Positions 8,757 to 17,539 of a stretch of DNA of 58,126 bases are shown piece by piece. The stretch comes from Thermoplasmata archaeon (GTDB taxonomy: Archaea > Thermoplasmatota > Thermoplasmata > Lutacidiplasmatales > UBA184). How positions within the stretch are numbered: the stretch's first letter is position 1; each line of letters opens with the position of its first letter. Below the pieces are notes generated by a model. The model worked only from the letters and a program-made list of their open reading frames with translations. It was not told the DNA's origin and searched no databases. The stretch covers positions 1 to 58,126 of the forward strand of contig JAKIWG010000014.1 of assembly GCA_022750155.1 (NCBI GenBank). Reading direction: 5' to 3'. The position numbers and the translations under genes were made by a program.

Positions 8757-9640
8757 TCCCCTACACGGGGAAAACCTGGGCACCCAGGGGCCACACACCG
8801 ACGTTGGTGCATCAGGGTCGCTGGCCAAAGTTCTCGGCGATCAGCGCCGTCACGCCGAGGGGAAAGCTGCTCATCCGGGTGTACAAGGACTCGATCAAGG
8901 GTCCCCGAGTCGTGGCGTTCCTCCGCCGCCTCCTCCGGCATCTTCGTCGCCGACCCTTGATCCTGTTCTGGGACATGGGACAGCCCCACCGGTCGGTGTT
9001 GGTCCAGGAGTTCCTTCGGAAGCATCCGCGCATAGAGACCCACTGCTTCCCGGGCTACAGTCCGGAGCTGAACCCGGATGAGTGGGTCTGGTCGCACCCG
9101 AAGCGGCACGAACTCGCGGGATACGCGCCCCATGATGTGGGCGAGCTCCACGGCGGCCTGAGGAGGGCAATGATGTGGATGCGGGTCCGCCCCGCGCTGA
9201 TCCGCTCGTTCTATCGGGCAGGCGGGCTCGCCTCAGGATCACCCCTCGTCCTTCGGGACCGCCATCAGCGCGACTACGGTCACTTTCCACGAACCATTCT
9301 CTCGCTTCCACACGCGGAGCGCGCGGAGCGAGAAGGCCCGGTCCCGGATCGCATAGTCCGTCCGGCAGGAGACCACCACGGCAGAACCGAGATCCCGGAT
9401 CTCGACCTCCTTGTTCTCGACCTTCGCGAACGTCCGCTTACGGGGAGGCTGGTGGCCTTTCAGGACCCCGGCCTTGCCGACCGAGTTACCCTCGGGTTGG
9501 ACGAAGAGCACGTCATCGGCCAGCAGTTCATCGAACACAGCGCTGGTATCGGGCGCCGGGTCGGAATCTCCCTGTCGGAGTCGCTCTTCCAGTTGCCGGA
9601 CCTCCTCGATCGCGCTCACGAGCTCCCCTCCCTGCCGTGA
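8696..9640 (+). CDS. IS630 transposase, DDE catalytic frame (-1), stop displaced
   Basis: The continuation frame has no start of its own before the catalytic motifs. It opens after TGA at 8693-8695 and carries the three DDE motifs: LLFLDESGF, ILFWDMGQPHRS and SPELNPDEWVW. Family resemblance ends near AGGL at about 9235, where an IS630 protein normally stops. Here the frame stays open to 9640, reading antisense through the passenger gene. Translated as a -1 fusion from 8223, the product would be about 470 residues, with some 130 foreign residues at the end. The element may still be active if the tail is tolerated; otherwise it is an inactivated copy. Confidence 0.75.
   Translation, partial: KKAKRKRAVLLFLDESGFSLIPYTGKTWAPRGHTPTLVHQGRWPKFSAISAVTPRGKLLIRVYKDSIKGPRVVAFLRRLLRHLRRRPLILFWDMGQPHRSVLVQEFLRKHPRIETHCFPGYSPELNPDEWVWSHPKRHELAGYAPHDVGELHGGLRRAMMWMRVRPALIRSFYRAGGLASGSPLVLRDRHQRDYGHFPRTILSLPHAERAEREGPVPDRIVRPAGDHHGRTEIPDLDLLVLDLRERPLTGRLVAFQDPGLADRVTLGLDEEHVIGQQFIEHSAGIGRRVGISLSESLFQLPDLLDRAHELPSLP
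9239..9619 (-). CDS. NTF2/SnoaL-like protein (DUF4440 type), IS passenger
   Basis: 126 residues from a GTG start with GGGAGGGG just upstream. An initial helix (EEVRQLEERLRQGD) is followed by a cone-like alpha-plus-beta pattern: LLADDVLFVQPEGNSVGKAG, then strands VEIRDLGSAVVVSCRTD, FSLRALRVWKRENGSWKVTVVAL. This is the usual layout and length of SnoaL-like/DUF4440 proteins, small enzymes or ligand-binding domains. It lies wholly inside the IS630-type element, convergent with the transposase and ending within a few bases of where the transposase should stop. No role in transposition is known for this fold, so it looks like captured cargo. Confidence 0.8.
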   Translation of the reverse strand: MSAIEEVRQLEERLRQGDSDPAPDTSAVFDELLADDVLFVQPEGNSVGKAGVLKGHQPPRKRTFAKVENKEVEIRDLGSAVVVSCRTDYAIRDRAFSLRALRVWKRENGSWKVTVVALMAVPKDEG

Positions 9641-9682
9641 CTGACGCGAGCTTAAGGCAATTCGGAAAGACGAGCGACCTCG

Positions 9683-9715
9683 GAGAGTGTGAAGGCAATT
9701 AGTTAATCATCAGTA
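9683..9715 (-). repeat. Right terminal inverted repeat of the IS630-type element
   Basis: On the minus strand it starts TACTGATGATTAACTAATTG, matching the left end at 25 of 33 positions and also beginning with TA. Its outer bases supply the last codon and stop of the flanking membrane-protein gene. Confidence 0.72.
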
Positions 9716-10141
9716 ATCGGCCCGTTCGATGACTCGGTGCGGCACCAGATGCGCCGCGATCATGGCGACGGCACCGATCGCTGGGACCCCAAGGGCGAGG
9801 CTCACGGGGGAGCCCCCCCACAAGATGATGAGGGAGGCTGCCCCGAAGAGTCCCGCGTACAAGCCTACGGTCACTCCGAGGATGAACATTCCATCCCAGG
9901 GATCGCGGAGTCGGTCGACCCAGGTGGATACCTCAGAAAGTCGACTCCGCTCGGGGGGTGATGGGCACCCGAACAGATCGGCCCCAATTCGGCGGAACCG
10001 GTCGACCTCTCCGACGCGCGACAAGGCCAAGCCAGCCTCCCGAGCCCTCCATGGATCGCATCGCCAATGAAACTTCGCACGACAGTCCGACCCCCGCGGG
10101 CTGCCGCCTCCCCGGCCTAGCTTGATCGGCCACCCTAACAC
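9710..10141 (-). CDS. Small membrane protein with IS-supplied stop codon
   Basis: Up to 143 residues. Two hydrophobic helices (MFILGVTVGLYAGLFGAASLI and LALGVPAIGAVAMIAAHLV) lie near the C terminus, and the N-terminal half is polar and partly of doubtful reality; TTG codons at 10030 or 10024 are alternative starts. The gene ends GCC GAT TAC TGA, of which TACTGA belongs to the end of the IS element. Before insertion it would have read GCC GAT TAG, so the protein gained one tyrosine and was not truncated. Function unknown. Confidence 0.55.
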   Translation of the reverse strand: MLGWPIKLGRGGGSPRGSDCRAKFHWRCDPWRAREAGLALSRVGEVDRFRRIGADLFGCPSPPERSRLSEVSTWVDRLRDPWDGMFILGVTVGLYAGLFGAASLIILWGGSPVSLALGVPAIGAVAMIAAHLVPHRVIERADY

Positions 10142-10397
10142 TCCCCGGCAAGGTCGCCACCGGAGTTTGCTCTGTCTCCGTTCTCCTCAGTCGATTCATC
10201 GTCGGCGGCTGGCGGCTGAGCGGGTGCGTCCGGGTCCTGCCCGCGGGCGGAACCCCACGTTGGGTGTTCGGGGCGGATTCAATCCCACCTCGTGCGGGTC
10301 GAGGGGTGCCGGCACGCCCTGCTATGACCGGTGTATCCACCGGAGCCGTTCACCCCACCCGGGTCATTATGGCGGTCGGAGAGGGTGGGCCTCCCCA

Positions 10398-11162
10398 GTG
10401 CGGGCCGTCACGTTCGACCTCTGGCACACGCTCTTCCGATTGGCGCCGGAGGCTGAGGACCGGTACGTCGCGCGCCAGGAGGAGCTCCTGGCCGGTGTTC
10501 TTGAAGCGGCTCGACCGGTCCACCCGCTTGGGCCTCGTCCATTCATCGGGGCGAAGGACGCGGCGCGACAGGCAATCGCCGCCGCCGCTAGTCGCACGGG
10601 AACAGGCTCGCCGGTCGCGGACCTCGCGAAGGTCGCGGCCGAGCTCGCTGGACGAGAACCGGACCCCGGGACATGGGTTCGGGCGATCGAGGCCCTGGTC
10701 GAACTGCAGCCCTTCGAACAGGTGGAAGGGGCTCGAACTCAATTGGCGAGGCTCGCCGATGAGGGCTACCGGATCGGGGTCGTGTCGAATTTGGTCGGGG
10801 AGACCGCTCCCAGCATCCGAAGGGTGATGGAACGCCTCGACATGGCGCGCTTCGTCGAATCGTGGTCGTTCAGTGAGGAACTCCCGTGGGCGAAGCCCGC
10901 TCCCGAGATCTTCTGGAGGACGCTCGAGCCGTTGGGCGTGGCCCCCGCCGACGCGGTGCATTTCGGCGACCTGGGGAGCGATATTCACGGCGCCCGTGCC
11001 GCGGGGTTCCGCAGCGCGGTTCTGTTCACGGGAGCGAAAAAGTACGGAGCCCGCTACGCATCGTTGTGCCGAGCCCACGACCCGATCCTTCCCCCGCCCT
11101 CCCATTCCCTCCTCTCGTGGGCCGACCTTCCCGCGCTCCTGGCCCGGATCTGGGCCCAATGA
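10398..11162 (+). CDS. HAD-superfamily hydrolase
   Basis: 254 residues from GTG, chosen because the first HAD motif starts at residue 5 and a TATA-like box (TCATTATGG) sits about 30 nt upstream. Motif I is FDLWHTLF (nucleophile Asp; the usual second Asp is Trp, as in many DxWxT-type HADs). A helical cap follows, then motif II VVSNL, motif III lysine in WAKPAPEIF, and motif IV HFGDLGSDIHGARAAG. It is probably a small-molecule phosphatase or dehalogenase-like enzyme in the cytoplasm; the replaced second Asp makes substrate prediction unsafe. Confidence 0.88.
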   Translation: MRAVTFDLWHTLFRLAPEAEDRYVARQEELLAGVLEAARPVHPLGPRPFIGAKDAARQAIAAAASRTGTGSPVADLAKVAAELAGREPDPGTWVRAIEALVELQPFEQVEGARTQLARLADEGYRIGVVSNLVGETAPSIRRVMERLDMARFVESWSFSEELPWAKPAPEIFWRTLEPLGVAPADAVHFGDLGSDIHGARAAGFRSAVLFTGAKKYGARYASLCRAHDPILPPPSHSLLSWADLPALLARIWAQ

Positions 11163-11374
11163 GCGGGTCCGGGCGGGACGGTGGCCCCGCTATCGTGAGG
11201 AGGCGGCGAGAGATGCTCGCGGAATTCGAAGGCCTAACGGGAGGACGGGCGAACGAGGGCGGGGGCTGCGGTCAGCTCCATCGACCTCGCGGTCGAGACC
11301 GGTCCACCGACTGCGCGGCGACGGGTGGATCGGGACCTGCCGAGTTACCCGTCGGACTGTTCGTCGCTTGTTAG
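11159..11374 (+). CDS. Possible small protein coupled to the HAD gene
   Basis: A 71-codon frame whose ATG overlaps the HAD stop codon (ATGA). The first 25 residues look plausible (IVRRRREMLAEFEGLTGG forms a charged helix), but the rest is low-complexity and resembles random GC-rich frame. It is listed because the overlap is a typical coupling signal; it could equally be chance. Confidence 0.25.
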   Translation: MSGSGRDGGPAIVRRRREMLAEFEGLTGGRANEGGGCGQLHRPRGRDRSTDCAATGGSGPAELPVGLFVAC

Positions 11375-11414
11375 TGGCGTATCTCGGGAACCGGCCCCGT
11401 TATCTTCCCCCAAC

Positions 11415-11422
11415 GTATAAAC
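11415..11422 (+). promoter_or_regulatory. TATA box of the giant repeat protein
   Basis: GTATAAAC, centred 28 nt before the ATG at 11447. It is one of the best TATA boxes in the window and implies a leaderless message. Confidence 0.7.
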
Positions 11423-11446
11423 GGCAAGTCGGCAGCATAGGGCCTG

Positions 11447-14400
11447 ATGCGCGCCGTTCAGCGAGCGAACCGAATGCTCTCAACGCACCCGAACCAAGCG
11501 ACCGAGACTCCCCGTCCGAGCGAGCGCCGAGGGATCGCCCGGGGGGTGTGGGTCAGCTTCATGCTTTGCGTGCTAGCGACGATGATCCTTCCTTCCAGTG
11601 CCTTGGCGACCGCCCCGGGAAGCGTCTCGGCCCCCGTCCACCTGCTCGCAGCGCCGGTCCATGTCGTACACCCGCATTCCGCGCCCGTCAGCAAGTCCCC
11701 TCAACTCTCGATCACCACGCATCAGGCGATCCCGGGATCCAACCCCGCTGGCCAGCCGTGGATCAATGGGCCGTCGCTCCAAGATCCGATGCTCAAGCTC
11801 ACCCACACGCTGGACGTTCAACGCGCCCAGATGACGCTGGCCCATGCTGCCAGCACGTCGACCGGTCAAGCCCGGCCCGTCCCGGCGGTCATCGCGATCC
11901 CGACGGGGACGTTCAGCGGATACGTGAACGCAACCCACGGGCTCGGTCTCTCCGGAGTCCTGGTCCAGTGGTTCGCCCTAGCGGGACAGATCTGCCCGTC
12001 CACCACTTGTCCGGCCGTCTCGACCTCCCTGACCGGATTCTTCACGGTCACCTGCGGGGCCGGAGCCGGCTACACTCAGGCCAGCGTAGGGTGGTATCTG
12101 ACCAACATCACGTTCAACACGTGCATCCAGAACGTCAACACCTACATCGGCACCATCTACATGGTGCACGACGCCATCGGCACCGGGATCATCAAGTCGG
12201 ACACCCCGAGTCACCAGAACGTTTCCGGCGTCCTCGTCGCGGCCACCTCCCGTGACGGGTCGGTCGTCGCCCAGCCCAGCGTGACGAGCGACATCTACGG
12301 TCGTTTCTACGTACCCATTCCGCCCCTGCCTTCTCGAATCGACTTCAGCGCCGACTACGGATACTTCCCGAACTTCACCTACGTCAACGCCACCCCATGG
12401 GAAAACGTCAGCCTCGGCTTCGTCTATCTTGAGCACCAGGTGCTCATCCAGGCGACCCTCTACGATGCGGTCACCCGCGCCGCCATCCCGACCGATCCGT
12501 TCGGCGGACGCTCGATCACCGGTTGTAACGCCCTGACCAACGTCTGCTCGTTGCAGGGGGCGCTCCAGATCGGAGCCACGGTGAACGCATTTGCACCACC
12601 GGGGGTCGATCTCGCCCAGGTGCAGGCGACCGGATACATCTCCGATACGCAATCCATCGGAGTGGTGCCGAAGCTCAATCCCGGACAGGTGTTCCACCTT
12701 CCCCCGATCTTCCTGGTCCCGCTCGGGGGCGCATCGATCACCGTGGACCTGACGAGGAATCATAGCGAGCCGGCCCCCCGTTGGGGGACGGGCCTGTACT
12801 ACATTTCCGGCGGCTCGCTCGACGGGTACAAGTTCGTCACCGTGACCCCGAGCCGGAACACGACGACGTCCACGACGGCCAATCTCGCGTGCGGCGCGAT
12901 CGGTAACACGGTCACGGTCCCGGGCTTGCCCCTTCGCATGAGCCTGTCCGTCCAGCCCGACACGATCGGAGTCTGCGGGATCCCGCCCCAGTGGCCCATC
13001 CCCGGCCTCCTCCCGGTCTGGCCCAACGCGACCGCGCTCAACTTCACGCCGGACGAGCTGGTCAACGGAGGGTTCCTCAACCTCACCCCCGGAACGTACA
13101 TCGAAGGGAACGTCACGACTCAGGGGCTCGCCCCCGGGTTTGGCCACGGCCCCGCCGCGTTCCAGGTCTCCATCTCGTCGGAGTACTACACCGCCCTCCC
13201 GATCTACCCGTACGTCTACAATTCCGGCGGCGCTTCCAGCCCGTGGCTCTGCGGCGCCGGGGCCTTCTCCATCCCCGCCCCCGGCCCGACCGGTGGAGAC
13301 ACCTTTTGTGCACCGGCACCGCCCGATGCCGACCTGATCACGGCCAGTGCGCCGACGGTCAACTACTACAGCAACTACACGTGGGCCTCGACCGCGCTCA
13401 TGTGCTGCAATCTTTCGCAGGAACCGTTCCCGCTCGGATCGGCCAACGCCGAACGGTTCAACACGATCAACCTCACGACCGGGGGCGCGGTCTACGGACG
13501 CGTCCTGAGGAACAACACGACGCTGGGGGTCCAGTTCGGCTCGTACAAGATCTGCACGGCCGGCCAGAACCCGTTCTACCCCTGTGCCACCGGGGCGATC
13601 AACCTCGACGGCACGGTCTTCAGCGGCCCGGGCGTCGCCCCGCCCGGCTACGACTCCATTACCGTCTCCGCCTCCGGGTACGACCCGGATACGGTATGGG
13701 TCTATGTGAACGGCAGCACGGGCAACACCTCGTTCGGGAACATCAGTCTGCAGTCGTTGGGAACCATCGACGGACAGGTCGTCGACCCTCTGGGTCATGG
13801 CCTGTACGCCGCCACCCTGACGGCGGCCCACATCTACAACCCCAACTCCGGCAAGATCGTCGGCGCCGGCCTCTCGACCACCGACGGGCACTTCAACGGC
13901 ACCATCCTCGCCGGGTGGCTACCCTGGACGACCTACCGGATCACCGCGAGCGCTCCCGGTTACACCTCCAACTGGGTCTGGGTCAACACGAGCCGTGGGC
14001 TCACCACCCACGTTCCGACGATCGTGGTCCAGCCGATCGCGGTGAACGCGACCGGGGCCTCGCAGGGAACCTGGCTCGACGGAACGTTGCGTGACAACGT
14101 CACGGGCTATGGCGTGCTCTCCAGCTCGATTGCGGCGTGTCCCACCGACGGGGGGTCCTGCATCCAGGTCCAGGACGGCAGCAACCCGGGCGGGTACTTC
14201 AACCAAAGCATCACCCCGGGCCTGTACAACCTGACGGTGAACACGGCCGGTTACTACCCGGTCAACATATTCTTCAACGCCAGCAACCGCACGTTCGTCC
14301 ACCTCGGGATCATTCCGCTCTCCCCGTACGCATGGGTCTCGGGCAACGTCTCGATCAATCCGTGGCAAAACATCTCCGTGCGATTCGGGAGCGGCTACCG

Positions 14401-17314
14401 GGGCATTCCCTTGGGGCCGGGCGCCGCGGTACAGGCCTGCACCAGTAGCGGGACCCTGTGCGGGCTCACGGCCACGATCGACTCGCTCGGGGGGTTCAAC
14501 GCGAGCGTGCCGTTCGGAGTGCTCGACATCATCCGCGTGAACGGCCTCTACGCGGGCGGCGGCTGGAGCGCGCCGGCGGCGTTCGACCAGAACACGTCGA
14601 TCTTCAACACGACCGGCTCGTGGACGCCCCTGCCTCCCTCTGCGACGATTCCAATGGACATCTTCGGCGCGGTGACGGGCCTGGTTCGGGACAATTCCAC
14701 ATACAATGCGGGCCTCGGCACCGACGTCTCGCCGGTCCGGTGGGCTTCGGTAAGCGCGTTGACGGTGGGCCATTTCAATGCCGTGGTGACCAGCCAGGCC
14801 GGCTCCGGTGGCCAGTTCACCTACTTCCTGCCCGGCGGCAACCGGGTCGGGAACACCACGGTGACCGCGCTCATCCCGAACGTATACTACCAGCTGTATG
14901 AGAAGCTCAAGTTGCCCATCGTGTCGGCCCAGACCACCGTCGCGCCGAACCTGACGCTTGACCGGTACGGTTGGGTCAACAGCTTCCTCCGCGATTCGGT
15001 GAGCGGCGCCGGAACGCCGTACCTCGGGGCCAGCGCGACCTACGTGGACCTGAGGAACTCGACCATCTACCAGACGAGCGGCGTCGCAAATGCCAACGGC
15101 TTCGTGAACCTGACGTCAGCGGCGGGACGCACCGTCGTCTTCGCGGCGGGGCCGGGCAACGACTACAACACCACGAACGTCACGATGCGGGTCAACTCCT
15201 CCGCCACGACCTACTACAACTCGACCTCCGCGCTCACCGTCGGCGCGCTGCGGGTCGATCCCTGGGGCTGGATCCGCACTACGGACCTCAATTACAGCGT
15301 GGTGCCCTTCGCGACCACGATCCGCGACGCCGTCAACCAGCTTGCCCTCCCGCTCGCCACCATGACCGTGGCGACATCGGACATCAGCCTCTCCGGGAGC
15401 TGCGCCGCCACCTCCAACTGGGGTGGGATGTGCCTCAGCGATGCACCGATCGGGCCGAAGGACACGCTCGCGGTCAAGGCCGGGGGCTACGTCGGCAACT
15501 CGACCCTCGTGGCGGTGACCAAAGGTCTCATCATCAACGAGTCGGTGATCAACCTGACCGGGGACGGCATCCTCGCCGGGATCGTCGTGGCCTACCCGAG
15601 CGGCCTCCCGATCTCCGGTGCCACCGTCACGGCGTGCCCGGTGAAGAGCACGATCTGCTCGACGGCGACCACGAATGCCACCGGTTTGTTCTGGATCAAC
15701 GCCGCGCCCGGTCTGGAGTACCTGCAGTTCGACGCGCAGGGGTTCGTCAGCAACACGTCCGTCGTCGCGAGCCCCTGCTCGGACTGCTTTGACTGGATCG
15801 GCACGATCACCGTCGCCCAGTTCGCCTACGTCGGGGGCGTCATCCGGGGTCTCCCCTCGGGCCTGCCCGTCTCCGGGGCGACGGTGAGCGTCTGTTCGCC
15901 CCTCGGTTCTCCGACGGGAGCGTGCGGGTTCTTCGTCGGCAGCAGCAAGTCCGGCAGCTTCCTGCTCGGGGCGCCGGCCGGCAACTACATCATCGCGGTG
16001 AACGACACGTTCTACAACACCACCTACTTCCCCATCTCGCTCAACGCAGGGGAACAGGTCAGCGTCGGCACGATCTTCCTCAACCAGTTCGGCACCCTGC
16101 TGGGCTCGGTCGAGTCCGCCACGGGGTTCGAGCCGGTCTCGAACGCGACCGTCCTCGCCTGTCCGGACTGGGCCGGCGGCGGCTGCGTCTCGCCGCTGCT
16201 CACCCAGTCGAACGGCCACTTCGGCCTCATGGGCGCCCCGGGCCCGTACGAGATCGCAGTCTCCGCTCCGGGCTATACCGACGCCTACGTGCCGGCGCGC
16301 GTCGTGAGCGGAGTGACGACCTCGCTCAACCCGATCCTACTCTATCCGCTGGGCACAGGGATCGCCTACCCGGTCACCGGCACCGTCGTGAACGCCTCCG
16401 ACCCGACGCAGGGTCTCGCCGGAGCGACCGTCGCCGTCAAGATCGGCGCGACGGTGGCGGCCTCCACCACGACGTCGGTGACGGGCGCGTTCCACCTGAA
16501 CGTCTTCTGGGGAACGTACAACCTCACGGTGAGTTCCACGGGCTGGGCACCGGTCGTCGAGACGTTGACGGTGCACGCCCCGGTACCGGAGCTCGTCATC
16601 GGGCTCTCGACGATGACCTACACGCTCCAGGGGACGGCGCGCGACGGCCTGACCGGCCAGGCGCTCTCCGGCGTGCTGATCTCGGAGGGAGGGGGCGGAT
16701 TCTCGACGACGCTGGGGAGCACCGACCTCAACGGCCTCTACAGCTTCCCGCTCGCGAACGGGACGCACTACCTGATCGCGTCCTACACGCCGGGAGGCGG
16801 GGTCGTCTACCCGACCGTCGCCTTCTCGGTGACGATCAACGGCCTCAGCCAGACCCACGACCTCAACCTCGACCCCCCCACGACCCAGGTCTACGGGCTC
16901 GTCGCGAACGCCGCCTCCGGACTCCCGGTCTCGGGCGTGACGGTGCTCATCTCCGGGGTCACGGTCAACGGGGTGCCGGAGTCGTACAACGTCACCTCGA
17001 ACGTGGTCGGCGAGTTCAACGTCTCGGTCTGGGCGGGCAAGTACACCGCCGCCGTGAGCGCCACCGGCTTCAGCACGTTCACGCCGCAGACGTTCACCGC
17101 CGACACGAGCGTGCACGCGCTCACCGTCCGCCTGGCGCCGATGACGGCGGGCAGCGGGTCGAACACCCCGACCGGCATGAGCGGGTTCGTCCTGCTCGGA
17201 GCCGTCGCGGGGATCGGCGCCGTCGCCGTGCTGCTGAGCGCACTCTACGTCACGCGGGCCCGATCGCCGCCCCGGTCGGGCCCCGCACCCTCAGGTCGGG
17301 GGAAGAGTTCGTAG
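11447..17314 (+). CDS. Giant surface protein with carboxypeptidase-regulatory-like repeats
   Basis: 1,955 residues. A signal segment lies at about residues 33-54. The body is a string of Ig-like carboxypeptidase-regulatory (CarboxypepD_reg) or transthyretin-like modules with the recurring form G.v.g...LPVSGATV...G.f.l..p.G.Y.l.v...GY, best seen in the last seven (for example GLPISGATVTACP, GLPVSGATVSVCS, GLAGATVAV, ALSGVLI, GLPVSGVTVLI). Many N-x-S/T sequons are present. A C-terminal helix (about 1913-1935) and a basic tail anchor it. Repeats of this kind are known from archaeal and bacterial surface proteins as structural stalks. Likely an adhesin or cell-envelope stalk; no catalytic domain was seen. 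Coding is strong and continuous, with no frameshift. Confidence 0.9.
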   Translation: MRAVQRANRMLSTHPNQATETPRPSERRGIARGVWVSFMLCVLATMILPSSALATAPGSVSAPVHLLAAPVHVVHPHSAPVSKSPQLSITTHQAIPGSNPAGQPWINGPSLQDPMLKLTHTLDVQRAQMTLAHAASTSTGQARPVPAVIAIPTGTFSGYVNATHGLGLSGVLVQWFALAGQICPSTTCPAVSTSLTGFFTVTCGAGAGYTQASVGWYLTNITFNTCIQNVNTYIGTIYMVHDAIGTGIIKSDTPSHQNVSGVLVAATSRDGSVVAQPSVTSDIYGRFYVPIPPLPSRIDFSADYGYFPNFTYVNATPWENVSLGFVYLEHQVLIQATLYDAVTRAAIPTDPFGGRSITGCNALTNVCSLQGALQIGATVNAFAPPGVDLAQVQATGYISDTQSIGVVPKLNPGQVFHLPPIFLVPLGGASITVDLTRNHSEPAPRWGTGLYYISGGSLDGYKFVTVTPSRNTTTSTTANLACGAIGNTVTVPGLPLRMSLSVQPDTIGVCGIPPQWPIPGLLPVWPNATALNFTPDELVNGGFLNLTPGTYIEGNVTTQGLAPGFGHGPAAFQVSISSEYYTALPIYPYVYNSGGASSPWLCGAGAFSIPAPGPTGGDTFCAPAPPDADLITASAPTVNYYSNYTWASTALMCCNLSQEPFPLGSANAERFNTINLTTGGAVYGRVLRNNTTLGVQFGSYKICTAGQNPFYPCATGAINLDGTVFSGPGVAPPGYDSITVSASGYDPDTVWVYVNGSTGNTSFGNISLQSLGTIDGQVVDPLGHGLYAATLTAAHIYNPNSGKIVGAGLSTTDGHFNGTILAGWLPWTTYRITASAPGYTSNWVWVNTSRGLTTHVPTIVVQPIAVNATGASQGTWLDGTLRDNVTGYGVLSSSIAACPTDGGSCIQVQDGSNPGGYFNQSITPGLYNLTVNTAGYYPVNIFFNASNRTFVHLGIIPLSPYAWVSGNVSINPWQNISVRFGSGYRGIPLGPGAAVQACTSSGTLCGLTATIDSLGGFNASVPFGVLDIIRVNGLYAGGGWSAPAAFDQNTSIFNTTGSWTPLPPSATIPMDIFGAVTGLVRDNSTYNAGLGTDVSPVRWASVSALTVGHFNAVVTSQAGSGGQFTYFLPGGNRVGNTTVTALIPNVYYQLYEKLKLPIVSAQTTVAPNLTLDRYGWVNSFLRDSVSGAGTPYLGASATYVDLRNSTIYQTSGVANANGFVNLTSAAGRTVVFAAGPGNDYNTTNVTMRVNSSATTYYNSTSALTVGALRVDPWGWIRTTDLNYSVVPFATTIRDAVNQLALPLATMTVATSDISLSGSCAATSNWGGMCLSDAPIGPKDTLAVKAGGYVGNSTLVAVTKGLIINESVINLTGDGILAGIVVAYPSGLPISGATVTACPVKSTICSTATTNATGLFWINAAPGLEYLQFDAQGFVSNTSVVASPCSDCFDWIGTITVAQFAYVGGVIRGLPSGLPVSGATVSVCSPLGSPTGACGFFVGSSKSGSFLLGAPAGNYIIAVNDTFYNTTYFPISLNAGEQVSVGTIFLNQFGTLLGSVESATGFEPVSNATVLACPDWAGGGCVSPLLTQSNGHFGLMGAPGPYEIAVSAPGYTDAYVPARVVSGVTTSLNPILLYPLGTGIAYPVTGTVVNASDPTQGLAGATVAVKIGATVAASTTTSVTGAFHLNVFWGTYNLTVSSTGWAPVVETLTVHAPVPELVIGLSTMTYTLQGTARDGLTGQALSGVLISEGGGGFSTTLGSTDLNGLYSFPLANGTHYLIASYTPGGGVVYPTVAFSVTINGLSQTHDLNLDPPTTQVYGLVANAASGLPVSGVTVLISGVTVNGVPESYNVTSNVVGEFNVSVWAGKYTAAVSATGFSTFTPQTFTADTSVHALTVRLAPMTAGSGSNTPTGMSGFVLLGAVAGIGAVAVLLSALYVTRARSPPRSGPAPSGRGKSS

Positions 17315-17324
17315 TCGGCCGGGG

Positions 17325-17342
17325 TTCCCGCGCCCGCGGGAA
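17325..17342 (+). terminator. Hairpin just after the giant gene
   Basis: TTCCCGCG and CGCGGGAA form a perfect 8-bp stem with a tiny loop, 10 nt after the stop codon. There is no T-run, so a termination role is uncertain. Confidence 0.3.
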
Positions 17343-17539
17343 GCAGCCCATCGTCGGGCCCGGTTCGGGGGCCGTACTGAACGCCTCTCCGGTTCGCGCC
17401 CCCCCCCACCGCGCGACCGATCGCGCCTCAGGACCCGCGCGCCCCTCCGGAAGAATGCGCCTCGGTCGATCAAACGCCCCCAGACCTCACCGGGCTGATC
17501 CACCCGGGACCACCCCGCTTATCCCCCATCGCGACCCCT

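Larger units (their letters stand above)
8171..9715 (+). mobile_element. IS630-type insertion sequence with passenger gene
   Basis: Imperfect terminal inverted repeats at 8171-8203 and 9683-9715 match at 25 of 33 positions, and both begin with TA, the target duplicated by IS630/Tc1/mariner elements. Between them are a frameshifted IS630 transposase (8223-9240) and, convergently, an NTF2-like gene (9239-9619). At about 1.54 kb the element is longer than a typical IS630 (about 1.0-1.2 kb), and the extra length is the passenger gene. Removing the element and one TA restores GAT-TAG, a plausible stop codon for the membrane-protein gene at 9710-10141, which supports these exact ends. Confidence 0.75.

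Noticed and set aside
10122-10397. Upstream in-frame extension of the HAD hydrolase
   Set aside because: Pro/Arg-rich and without structure; the nucleophile motif normally lies a few residues from the start, which fits GTG at 10398.
11978-13891. A 637-codon open frame on the minus strand
   Set aside because: Antisense to the giant repeat protein, with an Arg/Asp/Val-rich composition typical of mirror frames.
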